Below are positions 19,633 to 30,094 of a stretch of DNA of 64,000 bases, in pieces. The notes under the pieces were generated by a model. That model was given only the letters and a program-made list of their open reading frames with translations. It was not told the DNA's origin and searched no databases. The DNA comes from Burkholderiaceae bacterium (GTDB lineage Bacteria; Pseudomonadota; Gammaproteobacteria; Burkholderiales; Burkholderiaceae_B): contig SCSG01000004.1 of assembly GCA_004322135.1 (NCBI GenBank), forward strand, positions 124,001-188,000, written 5' to 3'. The number at the start of each line of letters is the position of its first letter. Position 1 is the first letter of the stretch. A program made the translations under genes and the position numbers.

Positions 19633-21048
19633 ATGTCAGACGCAAGCACTGTCACCAACCGCATGGACGACCATGCGCTCGAGGCAATTCCTGACGACCA
19701 GCGGCAAAGCTGGCTACAAATAACCTGGGGCACGGCTGGCATCGTTACCACCCTCATCCAGCTATTCATCGGGGCGCTGGTCACCTTCGTCGCCGGCATA
19801 AAAATCGGCATCATGGCCGGCATTCTGGTTACCATTTGCGGTGCACTCCTTGGCTGGGGCGCGGGGCACATCGCCTACCGCACCGGCTTGTCCAGCAGCT
19901 TCACATCGCGCGCACACGGCTTTGGCGTACGCGGCTCAGCAGTCCTTGCGCTAGTCTTCGGGTTCATGATCATCGGCTTCCTGGCCGTTGAAAATGCCTT
20001 GCTCTACAAAGGGTTCCTCTTTTACCTCGGCCTGCCCGACACCGTAGGTTCCCGCATCATCATTTACGGCATCCTTACCATCGCGTGGATTCTGCTTACC
20101 GCATACGGCTTCAACCTGGTGGCCAAGGTTTCATCCATCGCACTCATCGGCTTCCTGCTGGTTCTGCTTTACATGATCATCGACGTCATTGCCACGTCGG
20201 GGCAATCGTGGTCCAGCGTATTGTCATTCGGCGCGCAGTTACCGCCCGAAGCACTTAAAAGCATGGGGGCAGACACCGACGCGGGCAAATTCGCCTTCGC
20301 GGTCAATGTGCTTATTGGTTCGGCAGGGGCACTTGCCCTGGTCGACGCGGACCTGGGCCGCTATGCGCGCAAATCCAGCGACATCGGGATAGCGGCACTG
20401 CTGGGCAACGTTGCCATGGATATCGTCATGCTTGCCGTCGGCGGTATGGTCATGTACGCAGGCATGGGCCAAATCGTCGAGTATCACGTCACAGTCGGAC
20501 ACCTTACCCACGAGGCAGCACAAGCCTTGGCACTGCAAAGCCCCGACAGCATCGCGGCGGCATTCATCATCTTCGGTGGAATCATCGGAACCATCCTCAT
20601 GATTTTCGCGCAGTCCAAAGCACAGGTGCTCAACACCTACAGCGCTTCGCTCTCGCTCACCAGCCTGTTCGATGCCCTGTTCAGCTGGCGCCCGGGCCGT
20701 CTGCTGTTCGTCATCCTGGCCAACCTCATCGCGTGCGTCATGCTGGTTGGCTCCATCCTCGACTGGTTCAACTCGTTCCTGACAGTTCTGGGTGTCTTGA
20801 CCACCTGCTTCGCCGGCATCATGATCGCCGACTACTTCATCGTCAAACGCATCCAGCGTTCACGCGGCGAAACCGACCTTGATGTGCCAAACATCAACTG
20901 GGCCGGCATCATCACCCTGATAGTCGCCTTCGTGCTGGCACACTACGTGCTTAACACGTACATCTCCATCGAGTTCTTCACCTCGCTGCCAATCTGCATT
21001 ATCCTGTACCCGATACTGCGGTTCGCCACCATGAAGAAAGCCGCCTAG
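19633..21048 (+). CDS. NCS1-type purine/cytosine permease family transporter
   Basis: 471 aa, multiple TM segments; MDDHALEAIPDDQRQSWLQITWGTAGIVTTLIQLFIGALVTFVAG. Confidence 0.85.
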   Translation: MSDASTVTNRMDDHALEAIPDDQRQSWLQITWGTAGIVTTLIQLFIGALVTFVAGIKIGIMAGILVTICGALLGWGAGHIAYRTGLSSSFTSRAHGFGVRGSAVLALVFGFMIIGFLAVENALLYKGFLFYLGLPDTVGSRIIIYGILTIAWILLTAYGFNLVAKVSSIALIGFLLVLLYMIIDVIATSGQSWSSVLSFGAQLPPEALKSMGADTDAGKFAFAVNVLIGSAGALALVDADLGRYARKSSDIGIAALLGNVAMDIVMLAVGGMVMYAGMGQIVEYHVTVGHLTHEAAQALALQSPDSIAAAFIIFGGIIGTILMIFAQSKAQVLNTYSASLSLTSLFDALFSWRPGRLLFVILANLIACVMLVGSILDWFNSFLTVLGVLTTCFAGIMIADYFIVKRIQRSRGETDLDVPNINWAGIITLIVAFVLAHYVLNTYISIEFFTSLPICIILYPILRFATMKKAA

Positions 21049-21090
21049 CAAATCAGGCATAGATCCGTGGCTCCGCCAGGAGCCCACACG

Positions 21091-21133
21091 AACCAGACTC
21101 AGGCCTCACCGGCGTGCGTCTGGTTTTTTTTTC
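21091..21133 (+). terminator. Rho-independent terminator-like hairpin after the NCS1 permease
   Basis: AACCAGAC ... GTCTGGTT followed by a T-tract. Confidence 0.5.
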
Positions 21134-21278
21134 GACACGGCAAAGCGCAGGCGCCACGCCAAACAGCCTGTGCTGGATCGAATCCACACGGTAACTTGAC
21201 GCTTGACGAGCCGGTTCATATCATCAGGTAACCAAGTCCGCAGCACTGCGGCCAGAATAAAACTAGTGAGGTATTTAA

Positions 21279-22070
21279 ATGGATGCCATTCCATCCTGGC
21301 TGGCCAGCGGCCACGATGACACGCCTCTGATCCTGCTGCACGGTCTGGGCCTGACGGCCGAAACCTGGCTTCCACAACTGCATCACTTTGGCCGTACACG
21401 CCAGACGATAGCCTGGACGCAACCAGGCTTTGCCCCATCGCCAGCACCGACAACACTGTCATGGGAAGGCCTTGCCGGTTCCCTGGCTTCCATGTTGAAC
21501 ACGCTGAACATCGACAAGGCGCACATCCTGGGCCACTCCATGGGTGGCATGGTCGCGCAAGAGTTCTACCACCGCTATCCACAACGCGTGAAAAGCCTCA
21601 TCCTGTATTCCACCAGCAGCGCGTTCGGCAGCTCGGACCCTCAGTGGAAAGAGGACTTCGTGCGTGATCGCAAAAAGGACGTCGAGCCATTCGCCAACTT
21701 CACCGAAGCAGCTCCTGCATTGCTAAGTGCCTTCATAGGGCCGGGGATTACGCCCACCATGCGTCAGTTCGCCAACATTGCTTCGCGCGATGTGTCGATA
21801 GCAGGCTACCTGGAAACGATGGAGCTGCTTGTCACCTTCAACCGCAAGGCCGAGCTCGGCACCATAGCTGTGCCAACACTGCTGCTGGCGGGTGAACACG
21901 ACACGCAAGCGCCGCCAAGAGGGATGAAGCGCATGGTCGAGCAAATACCTGGCGCACAATACGTTGAATTCGCTGGTGTGCAGCACATGGCCAACCTTGA
22001 AGCCACCGCCATGTTCAATCAGGTAGTGGAAGATTTCCTGTCGTCGCTGCCCGACCGCGCAGACCGGTAG
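21279..22070 (+). CDS. Alpha/beta fold hydrolase
   Basis: LILLHGLGLTAETW, HILGHSMGGMVAQEF nucleophile elbow. Confidence 0.88.
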   Translation: MDAIPSWLASGHDDTPLILLHGLGLTAETWLPQLHHFGRTRQTIAWTQPGFAPSPAPTTLSWEGLAGSLASMLNTLNIDKAHILGHSMGGMVAQEFYHRYPQRVKSLILYSTSSAFGSSDPQWKEDFVRDRKKDVEPFANFTEAAPALLSAFIGPGITPTMRQFANIASRDVSIAGYLETMELLVTFNRKAELGTIAVPTLLLAGEHDTQAPPRGMKRMVEQIPGAQYVEFAGVQHMANLEATAMFNQVVEDFLSSLPDRADR

Positions 22071-22101
22071 GCCGCCTCACGGTCGATGTGTCTGGCTTGA
22101 A

Positions 22102-23247
22102 TCAGTCTGACAGAAGCACCCACTTGCCATTCTTGACTTGCACGAGAACGCGCGCATTGGTCCTGGCGCCATAATGATCAGTGGGTGACATCGTGTAAGT
22201 AGCTTCGGTGCCGTTCAACCCTTCGATCCCTTCAATGCCATCTCGCAGCGCCGCACGAAACTCGGGCGTTCCAGGTTTGGCCTTCTTCAGTGCCTTCTGG
22301 GCCGCAGTCTCGACCATCAGATACGCGTCATGTGCGTAGCCCGCGAACGGATTGGCGCTACCTGCGCCATACTTGGCATCGTAGCTCTTGGTGAATTCCG
22401 CACCCAACTCCTTCAGCGGATTGGAAGCCGGCAACTGACTGTTGACGACCAGCGGACCGGTGGGAGCGATCACGCCGTCGACGCTTGCCCCGCCCACGCG
22501 CAGAAAGTCCTGATTGACCGAGCCATGGTTATCGTATTGCAGACCGGTGTAGCCAAGATGGGTAAGCGCAATATGAGGCAACGCGGCAGGGGTGCTGAAT
22601 CCTCCGCTCAGCACCGCATCAGGCTTCTCTTTCATGATGCGCACCACCTGCGCGGTCACCGACGTGTCCGAACGCGCATACCGCTCGTCGGAAAGCGTAC
22701 GTATCCCTGAAGCGTCGCAAGCCTGCTTGAACGCCTGCCAGACCGCGTCTCCCCAGGCATCCGCGAACCCAATGTACGAAGCGGTCTTGACGCCGCGCTT
22801 CTTCATGTCGGCCACCACCCCATCTATCATGAGCGGGATGGACTGAGGGATGACGAAGATCCAGTGCTCGTCGCCTTTCGGTATTCTGACCGGCGCCAGG
22901 ACGAGTAGCGGCACCTTGGAGCTGTTCGCGAAGCCGGCAACCGCCAGCGTCTGCGGCGTGCTGGTGGGCCCGATAATCGCATCCACGTGTTCGCTGGTAA
23001 CGAGCTTGTGCGTATCCGTCACCGCGGTGGTCGGGTCCGACGCATCATCCAGAACGATGAAGCGGACGGGCTCATTCCCTATTTTTCGCGGCTTGAGAAG
23101 AAGCGCATTTTTATATGGGATACCCAGCGAGGCGCCCGGCCCGGTCAACGAGAGCACAGCGCCAATAACAATTTCCGCGTGAGCAGCTGACACGCTTAAG
23201 GCAAACCCTACCAAAGCCAATGACAACGAGACTAAACGCACATTCAT
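22102..23247 (-). CDS. ABC transporter substrate-binding protein (LivK-like), orphan
   Basis: Signal peptide MNVRLVSLSLALVGFALSVSAAHAE then IVIGAVLSLTGPGASLGIPYKNAL; no permease or ATPase genes in the same strand unit. Confidence 0.85.
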   Translation of the reverse strand: MNVRLVSLSLALVGFALSVSAAHAEIVIGAVLSLTGPGASLGIPYKNALLLKPRKIGNEPVRFIVLDDASDPTTAVTDTHKLVTSEHVDAIIGPTSTPQTLAVAGFANSSKVPLLVLAPVRIPKGDEHWIFVIPQSIPLMIDGVVADMKKRGVKTASYIGFADAWGDAVWQAFKQACDASGIRTLSDERYARSDTSVTAQVVRIMKEKPDAVLSGGFSTPAALPHIALTHLGYTGLQYDNHGSVNQDFLRVGGASVDGVIAPTGPLVVNSQLPASNPLKELGAEFTKSYDAKYGAGSANPFAGYAHDAYLMVETAAQKALKKAKPGTPEFRAALRDGIEGIEGLNGTEATYTMSPTDHYGARTNARVLVQVKNGKWVLLSD

Positions 23248-23681
23248 GACGCTTCCTTCGATGTAGAAGTTGGGAAAGCTTGGACACGAACTCAGAACCA
23301 CGTATTGCACGCCTGAAGCGCCTCGTCGATTGTAAACCCGCTTTAGTATGGTCCGAAGAATTTTTTCGGCGGCTTACGATTCTCTTCCGCTCGAAAGACT
23401 CCAAGACAAACACCCATCAATCAATCGCAGCAACATTAAAAATATCCTCGCGACTCCCGCTGTAACTGCGTGACTGCGCGTGCCAGGCAACTGGCGGCAC
23501 TCTCGCACAGCACACATGAGTCAAGGCCCGGCCGGCGCGCTCCCGAATCGACTAGGGATAACCCGTAAGATGCGAGAGCTCGCCACCCCATCAATGACTA
23601 CCAGTAGTTGTCTTTCACTGAAATTCGCGTAATACGCAGGATCCAATCTATTGACCGGTGTAATCGGCACGAGTAGCATAT

Positions 23682-23708
23682 ATGAAACGGCATTTCATTC
23701 AATGAAAC
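23682..23708. promoter_or_regulatory. Putative IclR-family operator
   Basis: ATGAAA-CGGCA-TTTCAT-TCA-ATGAAA: alternating inverted arms 14 bp upstream of the IclR start codon. Confidence 0.5.
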
Positions 23709-23721
23709 AATAAGCGGTAGG

Positions 23722-24564
23722 ATGATAAAGACCAACCTCAACCCTTCGCCTAAGCAACTGCCCACCGACATCGCTACCATACGCAAAAACAAACATGCGT
23801 CGGCCGCGACGGAAACCGTGGACCTTTCGCTGTCGTTATTGCAATACCTCGTCGACAACAGCCAACCCGTTGGCGTTACCGACCTCGCAAAGGCCTTCGA
23901 AGCTTCCAAGGCAACCGTGTACAGACACCTTCAAGCGCTTGTCAAACACGGCTTCGCACAGCAAAACGAAGCCACAAACCGCTACGAACCAGGCATCAAA
24001 CTATTGCAACTTGGAGAAGCCCTGCGAGAGCGCTTCACCATTCTGGCGCGCGCCCGCAACGAGATGGCATTGCTTCGCGAAGCGACAGATCAGGCAGTGT
24101 CTCTATCAACTTTCGTCAACGACGAAGTGATCATCCTGGAACTCCTGCAGGGACGAACAATGGTTGAATTCGGCGTCAAGGCGGGGACAAAAATGGACTT
24201 CCATGCCACCGCGCACGGCCGCATAGCACTGGCGTTTGGCCCGCCCCGACTGCTCGAAACGCTGGACGCCAAGCCACTCAAGAAGTGGACGCCTAAAACC
24301 ATCACTAGCCCGCTAACGCTAAAGAAGGAAGTGACCGCGATCCGAAAGCGAGGATGGGCGACCGCAGCCAACGGCATCGTATGGGGGGTCAATGGCCTGG
24401 CCGCACCGATCTTCGACCACCGCAACAAATACGTCGGTGCCGTAGCCATAATTGGATCAATACATTTAATAACCGCCAAGCCACCAGCTCGGCTCATACA
24501 CCTGGTTACGGACACTGCAAACCGAGTATCCCGCGCATTGGGAAACCCGGACCCACATAGCTAA
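23722..24564 (+). CDS. IclR family transcriptional regulator
   Basis: VDLSLSLLQYLVDNSQPVGVTDLAKAFEASKATVYRHLQALVKHGF wHTH plus C-terminal ligand domain. Confidence 0.9.
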   Translation: MIKTNLNPSPKQLPTDIATIRKNKHASAATETVDLSLSLLQYLVDNSQPVGVTDLAKAFEASKATVYRHLQALVKHGFAQQNEATNRYEPGIKLLQLGEALRERFTILARARNEMALLREATDQAVSLSTFVNDEVIILELLQGRTMVEFGVKAGTKMDFHATAHGRIALAFGPPRLLETLDAKPLKKWTPKTITSPLTLKKEVTAIRKRGWATAANGIVWGVNGLAAPIFDHRNKYVGAVAIIGSIHLITAKPPARLIHLVTDTANRVSRALGNPDPHS

Positions 24565-24574
24565 GGAGACAAGG

Positions 24575-26647
24575 TTGGCTTATTCACTAGCCGTAGATAT
24601 TGGCGGCACCTTCACTGATATCGTATTGCGTAGCCCCGATGGTCAGCTCACCGTAGACAAAACGCTAACCACGCCCGGAAATCTGCTGGAAGGTTTTTTC
24701 AACGGGGTCAACTCCGTGCTGAGCAAAGCACAACTCACGCCAAGCAGCGTAGACGGCACGATCGTCCACGCAACCACCGTCGTGACGAATGCACTCATTG
24801 AGCGTAAAGGCCCCAAAACAGCCATGCTGGTAACGGAAGGGTTTCGCGACATTCTGGCCATACGCGACGAGCACCGCTACGACATGTACGACCCACAAAT
24901 CGAATTTCAGCCACCATTGGTGCCACGCGAGCTGACATTCGGAATCGGCGAACGGACCCATGCAGACGGAACCGTCGCACGCGACCCTGCACAGGACGAG
25001 GTGCAAAAATGCATCGAACAGTTGCGGCAACTCGACGTGAAAGCCGTCGCTATATGTTTCCTTAATAGTTACGTCAACCCGAAGAACGAGCGCATCGTGG
25101 GAGACATGCTGCACGCTGCGATGCCGGATCTGTTTATTTCACTATCGTCCGAGATCGCACCACAAGTTCGCGAATACCCCAGGGCTTCCACGACGGCGAT
25201 AAACGCATTCACCATGCCGATATCGCAGCCGTATTTACGCGCATTGGCTAAACGGCTCAAGAGCGAAAGCTACCCCAACGAGCCGCTCATCATGCTGTCT
25301 TCCGGAGGCATCATCGGCGTCGAAGTCGCAGGCCGCAATCCAGTACGCATGATCGAAAGCGGGCCGGCGGCTGGTGCACTGGCCGCAAGCCACTACGCAG
25401 AGGTGCTGGGGTTGAAACGCCTCATGTCATTCGATATGGGTGGAACCACGGCCAAAGCGTGCCTCATCGACAATTTCAAACCGCTAATTGCCGGCCTGTT
25501 CGAAGTTGATCGCCGATACCGCTTCAAAGAGGGCAGCGGCATGCCAATCACGATCCCATCGATAGACATGATCGAAATCGGCGCCGGTGGCGGCAGCCTT
25601 GCCTACGTAGATGACCTTAAGCTGCTGAAAGTCGGCCCACGAAGTGCCGGCGCAAACCCCGGCCCGGCATGCTACGGCCAAGGGGGCAAAGAGGCGGCCG
25701 TCACCGATGCCGACCTGTTACTGGGGTTGCTGGATGCCGACAACTTCCTCGGGGGCGAAATGAAGCTGGACTACGCCGCCAGCGAACGCGCCATTACAGA
25801 ACTCGGACGACAACTGGGAACGGACGCTCGCACTACCGCACGTGGCATTTACCAAATTGTCGCGGAGGCCATGGCAGGGGCCACACGCGCCCATGCCACA
25901 GACCGTGGCATCGATTATCGCGGCTTGTCTCTGCTTGCATTTGGTGGTGCCGGGCCAGTCCACGCCTGCGAAGTCGGGGCGTTACTCCAAAGTGAGTCTG
26001 TCATCTTTCCGCCGCAGGCCAGCGTGCTGTCGGCATTTGGAACTCTGGTCACGCCGGTCCGCCTCGATCTGGTACGCGGTGCACTGGGTATGCTCCAGGA
26101 CACCGATTGGAACAAGGTAGATCGCCTGTACAACGAAATGGAGAAAGAAGCCACGAGTGCGTTGTCCGCGGCGGGGTGCAACGCACAAGACATCACGCTT
26201 ATCTTCGGTGCTGACATTCGCTATTTCGGCCAGCAGAATGAAGTCAGCGTCACGCTCAAGGATGACCCACGCCTCTTACACGAAGCCGCTCAAATCGAAA
26301 AAGCGTTCGACGATGCATACCAGGCGCAATACGGTTTCAACCCAAGACACGTGCCAGTCGAAGTGGTCAGCTGGCGTCTTACGGCACGGGGCCCGCTCAT
26401 ACCATTCCACGCCGCGATCAACCTGCCAACAACGGAAGGCGCGCCCAAGAAGAAACGTTTGGTCCATCTTTGGGGCAATGATCGCACAGTCCCCGTCTAC
26501 GACCGTCAGGCGCTAGCCAACGGCCAAAAGATAGCTGGCCCAGCCATTATCGAAGAACGCGAGACAACAATCGTCATCCACCCGGACTGGACGGCACACG
26601 TCGACAGATTCGGATGCATCGTCGCGAAACTAAAGGATCAAGCATGA
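24575..26647 (+). CDS. Hydantoinase/oxoprolinase family protein, HyuA-type subunit (TTG start)
   Basis: AVDIGGTFTDIVL, HATTVVTNALIERKG, FDMGGTTAKACLI, LAFGGAGPVHACEVG. Confidence 0.92.
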   Translation: MAYSLAVDIGGTFTDIVLRSPDGQLTVDKTLTTPGNLLEGFFNGVNSVLSKAQLTPSSVDGTIVHATTVVTNALIERKGPKTAMLVTEGFRDILAIRDEHRYDMYDPQIEFQPPLVPRELTFGIGERTHADGTVARDPAQDEVQKCIEQLRQLDVKAVAICFLNSYVNPKNERIVGDMLHAAMPDLFISLSSEIAPQVREYPRASTTAINAFTMPISQPYLRALAKRLKSESYPNEPLIMLSSGGIIGVEVAGRNPVRMIESGPAAGALAASHYAEVLGLKRLMSFDMGGTTAKACLIDNFKPLIAGLFEVDRRYRFKEGSGMPITIPSIDMIEIGAGGGSLAYVDDLKLLKVGPRSAGANPGPACYGQGGKEAAVTDADLLLGLLDADNFLGGEMKLDYAASERAITELGRQLGTDARTTARGIYQIVAEAMAGATRAHATDRGIDYRGLSLLAFGGAGPVHACEVGALLQSESVIFPPQASVLSAFGTLVTPVRLDLVRGALGMLQDTDWNKVDRLYNEMEKEATSALSAAGCNAQDITLIFGADIRYFGQQNEVSVTLKDDPRLLHEAAQIEKAFDDAYQAQYGFNPRHVPVEVVSWRLTARGPLIPFHAAINLPTTEGAPKKKRLVHLWGNDRTVPVYDRQALANGQKIAGPAIIEERETTIVIHPDWTAHVDRFGCIVAKLKDQA

Positions 26648-28191
26648 ACGGAATTGAGCTCGAGATACTTTGGTCGAATCTCATCAGCATCGTAAGCGAG
26701 CAGGCCAAGAGCCTGCAACGTATTGCGTTTAGCCCAATCGTACGGGAAGCGGGTGATCTGGCCAGCGCCCTGTTCGACGCGCGCGGACGCATGGTTGCAC
26801 AGGCAAACACAGGCACGCCAGGCCACATAAACTCACTGGCAGCCGCAGGCGGGTATTTACACACCCGTTTCAAGGATCAGCTTGAAGAGGGCGACGTAAT
26901 CATCACGAACGATCCGTGGATATCCGCCGGCCACTTCTTCGACATCACCTTGTTGCAGCCAATAATGAACAAGGGAAGGCTTATTGGATACATAGGCTCC
27001 ACCATCCACCACACCGACATCGGAGGATACGGCATTGGTGCCGGCGCTCGAGACGTCCACGAAGAAGGCTTATGGATACCCCCGCTGAAATTCTTCGCAG
27101 CGGGCGTACCGGACAAAGCCATACACGACATTATTCGCAGCAACGTTCGTACTCCAGATCACGTCTTCGGCGATCTCGCCGCACAGGTTGCCAGCGGGAA
27201 ATCCGGCGGCGAACAACTACTCTCTATGTGCAACCGATACGGGCTAAACGACATCGAGCAACTCTCTGACGAAATCATCCGGCGCTCAGAAGAATCAACT
27301 CGAGCCGAAATTCGTAAGCTGCCAGCGGGGACCTATCTTGGGGAAAGCGAATTTGACGTCCCGGGTGGCGAAGTCATTACGCTTAAAGCGGCCGTCACCA
27401 TCGATAACGTCAAGGGAGAGGTTCTTATTGACTTCGCCGGCAGCTCCGGGGCTAGTGCCTCTGGCATCAATGTCGTAATGAACTACACGCACGCCTACTC
27501 GACGTTCGCCATCCGCAGCTGCCTGAACCCAGACCTGCCCAACAACCACGGCAGTCTGGCGCCTATTCTGGTAACTGCCCCCAAAGGGTCCATCGTCAAC
27601 TGCGTATACCCTTCACCCGTCAATGCGAGGCACGTGGTGGGCATGTACGTGCCCATGCCAATACTGAAAGCACTGCATCATGTCATCCCTGATCGAGTGC
27701 TTGCCGAAGGCGCGGGTGCTGTCTGGACCATGCAAATTCAGGGAAAACGAGGCGATGGCCTCCCGTTTACCTCTTCAATGTTCAACTACTCCGGAGGCAT
27801 GGGCGCGCGGAAAACAAAGCCCGGCCCCGACGCGACTTGTTACCCGACGGGCGTCGGTGCAGTACCCGTTGAAATCCTCGAAGCAGCGATTCCCATTATT
27901 TTCGAAGAGAAAGAATTGCGTATCGGTTCAGGAGGAAAAGGCCGGCAACGAGGCGGGGACGGACAGATCATCAAGTTTCGCATCCAGACGCCATACCCGT
28001 GGCTCCTGAATGCCGTACCCAGCCGACTGACCAAAGGCCCGGAAGGTCTGGACGGAGGAGAGCCTGGCGCAGCCGGCCACTTTACGGTGAACGGCAAACC
28101 CATTTCAGAGGCCCGAAAAATCTCATTGCAGCCAAACGACGTAGTAGTACTTGAAACCCCAGGTGGTGGAGGTTTTGGAAAAGCAATCTGA
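26644..28191 (+). CDS. Hydantoinase B/oxoprolinase family protein, HyuB-type subunit
   Basis: EILWSNLISIVSEQAKSLQRIAFSPIVREAGDLASALFDARGRMVAQ; ATGA overlap with hyuA-like stop. Confidence 0.92.
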   Translation: MNGIELEILWSNLISIVSEQAKSLQRIAFSPIVREAGDLASALFDARGRMVAQANTGTPGHINSLAAAGGYLHTRFKDQLEEGDVIITNDPWISAGHFFDITLLQPIMNKGRLIGYIGSTIHHTDIGGYGIGAGARDVHEEGLWIPPLKFFAAGVPDKAIHDIIRSNVRTPDHVFGDLAAQVASGKSGGEQLLSMCNRYGLNDIEQLSDEIIRRSEESTRAEIRKLPAGTYLGESEFDVPGGEVITLKAAVTIDNVKGEVLIDFAGSSGASASGINVVMNYTHAYSTFAIRSCLNPDLPNNHGSLAPILVTAPKGSIVNCVYPSPVNARHVVGMYVPMPILKALHHVIPDRVLAEGAGAVWTMQIQGKRGDGLPFTSSMFNYSGGMGARKTKPGPDATCYPTGVGAVPVEILEAAIPIIFEEKELRIGSGGKGRQRGGDGQIIKFRIQTPYPWLLNAVPSRLTKGPEGLDGGEPGAAGHFTVNGKPISEARKISLQPNDVVVLETPGGGGFGKAI

Positions 28192-28217
28192 ATGTCGCAC
28201 AACCCAAGGAGACAACA

Positions 28218-29366
28218 ATGATTCACAAGAAACTTAGAAAGTTGACAGGTGGCATGATCGGTGCCGCGTTCCTGGTCGCACTGGCCGCACCGGTATCGGC
28301 ACAGACATATAAAATTGGAGATTCAGCCGGCCTGACGGGGTATGCCGCGACCGTGGATCGGGCGTGGAGCGATGGCGTAAAGCTTGCGGCAGACGTAATC
28401 AACGCCAAAGGTGGAATCAACGGCCGCAAGTTGGAAGTCATCGTTGAAGACAATCATTCTCAACCCCAGGACGCCGTCGTCGTCTACCGCAAAATGATAG
28501 TCAGCGACAAAGTCGATGCATTCGCTTCGGGGTGTGTGTCTGCGGGCACGTTCGCGGCCGCAAGCTCGGTGGCACGGGCGAAGATTCCGATGGTCCTGTG
28601 CTCCATCTTGCCGCCAAAACCAAACGAGATAAAGTGGGCGTTCACAACGCTTCCGCTTCCCAGATTCGAAGTGGAAAAGCGCCTCGAATATTTGCAGCAA
28701 CACACGAAGATAAAAAAAATCGGCATATTGCACGACCCCTCACCCTACGCGAATCTGCAGAAAACAGCCGCGCTGAACGAAGCGGAAAAATATGGCCTGC
28801 AGGTCGTGGATGTCGAACAATATCAGACCAGCGATCCGGATCTATCAGTACAAATCGGAAAAATGAACGCAGCGGGCGCTGGAGCCATCCTGAAAATCGG
28901 CCTTGGCGGAACCACGATGACCGCCGCAAAAAACATCAAGCAACTCGGACTTCCAACCCTGCTCATGGCAAGCCTGGAAGATCTGAAGGTGTTCAAGCCC
29001 GTGGCTGAAGTACTTGGCAACCAGTTCTTTTTCGTCGCGTCACCCTCTCAGGTCGTAGATGCGTTGCCTAGTGGTCCGCTGAAAACCGCTATTAATGATT
29101 TCCTCACACCATGGCGCGCAAAATACGGGGATCGTGACCCGAACTGGGCCGGCCGTGGCTGGGATGCGGTTCTTCTGCTCAAGGAAGCCGTCCAGAAAGC
29201 CCACTCGTTTGATGGTCCCAAAGTACGAGACGCCCTGGAAACCATTTCTGGCTTCCAGGGAACATCCGGCGTTTATGATTTCTCGCCGACCGACCATCAC
29301 GGCATCACCAAGAACCCGCTCTTCCTGGGCGAGATCATCGACGGCAAAGTCAAAATCGTGCAATGA
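28218..29366 (+). CDS. ABC transporter substrate-binding protein (LivK-like)
   Basis: Signal peptide ending VSAQ; YKIGDSAGLTGYAATVDRAWSDGVKLAADVINAKGGINGRKLEV. Confidence 0.9.
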   Translation: MIHKKLRKLTGGMIGAAFLVALAAPVSAQTYKIGDSAGLTGYAATVDRAWSDGVKLAADVINAKGGINGRKLEVIVEDNHSQPQDAVVVYRKMIVSDKVDAFASGCVSAGTFAAASSVARAKIPMVLCSILPPKPNEIKWAFTTLPLPRFEVEKRLEYLQQHTKIKKIGILHDPSPYANLQKTAALNEAEKYGLQVVDVEQYQTSDPDLSVQIGKMNAAGAGAILKIGLGGTTMTAAKNIKQLGLPTLLMASLEDLKVFKPVAEVLGNQFFFVASPSQVVDALPSGPLKTAINDFLTPWRAKYGDRDPNWAGRGWDAVLLLKEAVQKAHSFDGPKVRDALETISGFQGTSGVYDFSPTDHHGITKNPLFLGEIIDGKVKIVQ

Positions 29367-30094
29367 AAGAGCCCACCACCCTGCCTGGCCTGGAGGCAAC
29401 TCAATTGACCGCGCGGTATGGCCCACTTGAGGCATTGCACGCAACCGATCTGCACGTTTCCACGGGCGAGCTGGTTGCGATTCTGGGCCCCAATGGCGCG
29501 GGCAAATCGACCTTGTTGCGGCGAATCATGGGTCTGGTTCAGGGTGAAGGCACCGTTAGTTTCAACGGAGAACCATTACCAGGATCCGACCCACGCCGCT
29601 GCACCATGAGGGGGGTCATCCTTGTGCCGGAAGGCCGCGGAATATTCGGACCTATGACCGTCCACGAGAATCTCGATCTTGGCGCGTACCTCGCAGGCGG
29701 CAATAAAGAGGAAATCAACAACCGGCTTGATCGCGTCTTCAACCTCTTCCCGCGACTCAAGGACAGGCGTAAACAACTGGGGGGGTCTCTTTCCGGCGGC
29801 GAGCAACAAATGCTGGCGATTGGGCGCGGACTAATGGCTGCGCCCAAACTGCTTCTGCTGGACGAACCCTCTCTTGGCCTGGCCCCTCGCCTGGCTGAGG
29901 AAATACTGGCCACACTGGGTACCTTGAACCAATCCGGCCTAAGCGTCCTGCTGGTTGAGCAAAAGGCGCCGTTGGCGCTAAAGCTCGCCAAACGTGCATA
30001 CCTCTTGTCGGTTGGCCGGGTAGTGGCTGAAGTCACGCCCGACCAAATTCAGTCTCCACGTGATCTCGCGAGGTACTATCTTGCGACCGCTTAA
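29363..30094 (+). CDS. ABC transporter ATP-binding protein (LivF family)
   Basis: GPNGAGKSTLLRRIMGL, LSGGEQQMLAIGRGLM, LLLLDEPSLGLAP. Confidence 0.9.
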   Translation: MKEPTTLPGLEATQLTARYGPLEALHATDLHVSTGELVAILGPNGAGKSTLLRRIMGLVQGEGTVSFNGEPLPGSDPRRCTMRGVILVPEGRGIFGPMTVHENLDLGAYLAGGNKEEINNRLDRVFNLFPRLKDRRKQLGGSLSGGEQQMLAIGRGLMAAPKLLLLDEPSLGLAPRLAEEILATLGTLNQSGLSVLLVEQKAPLALKLAKRAYLLSVGRVVAEVTPDQIQSPRDLARYYLATA

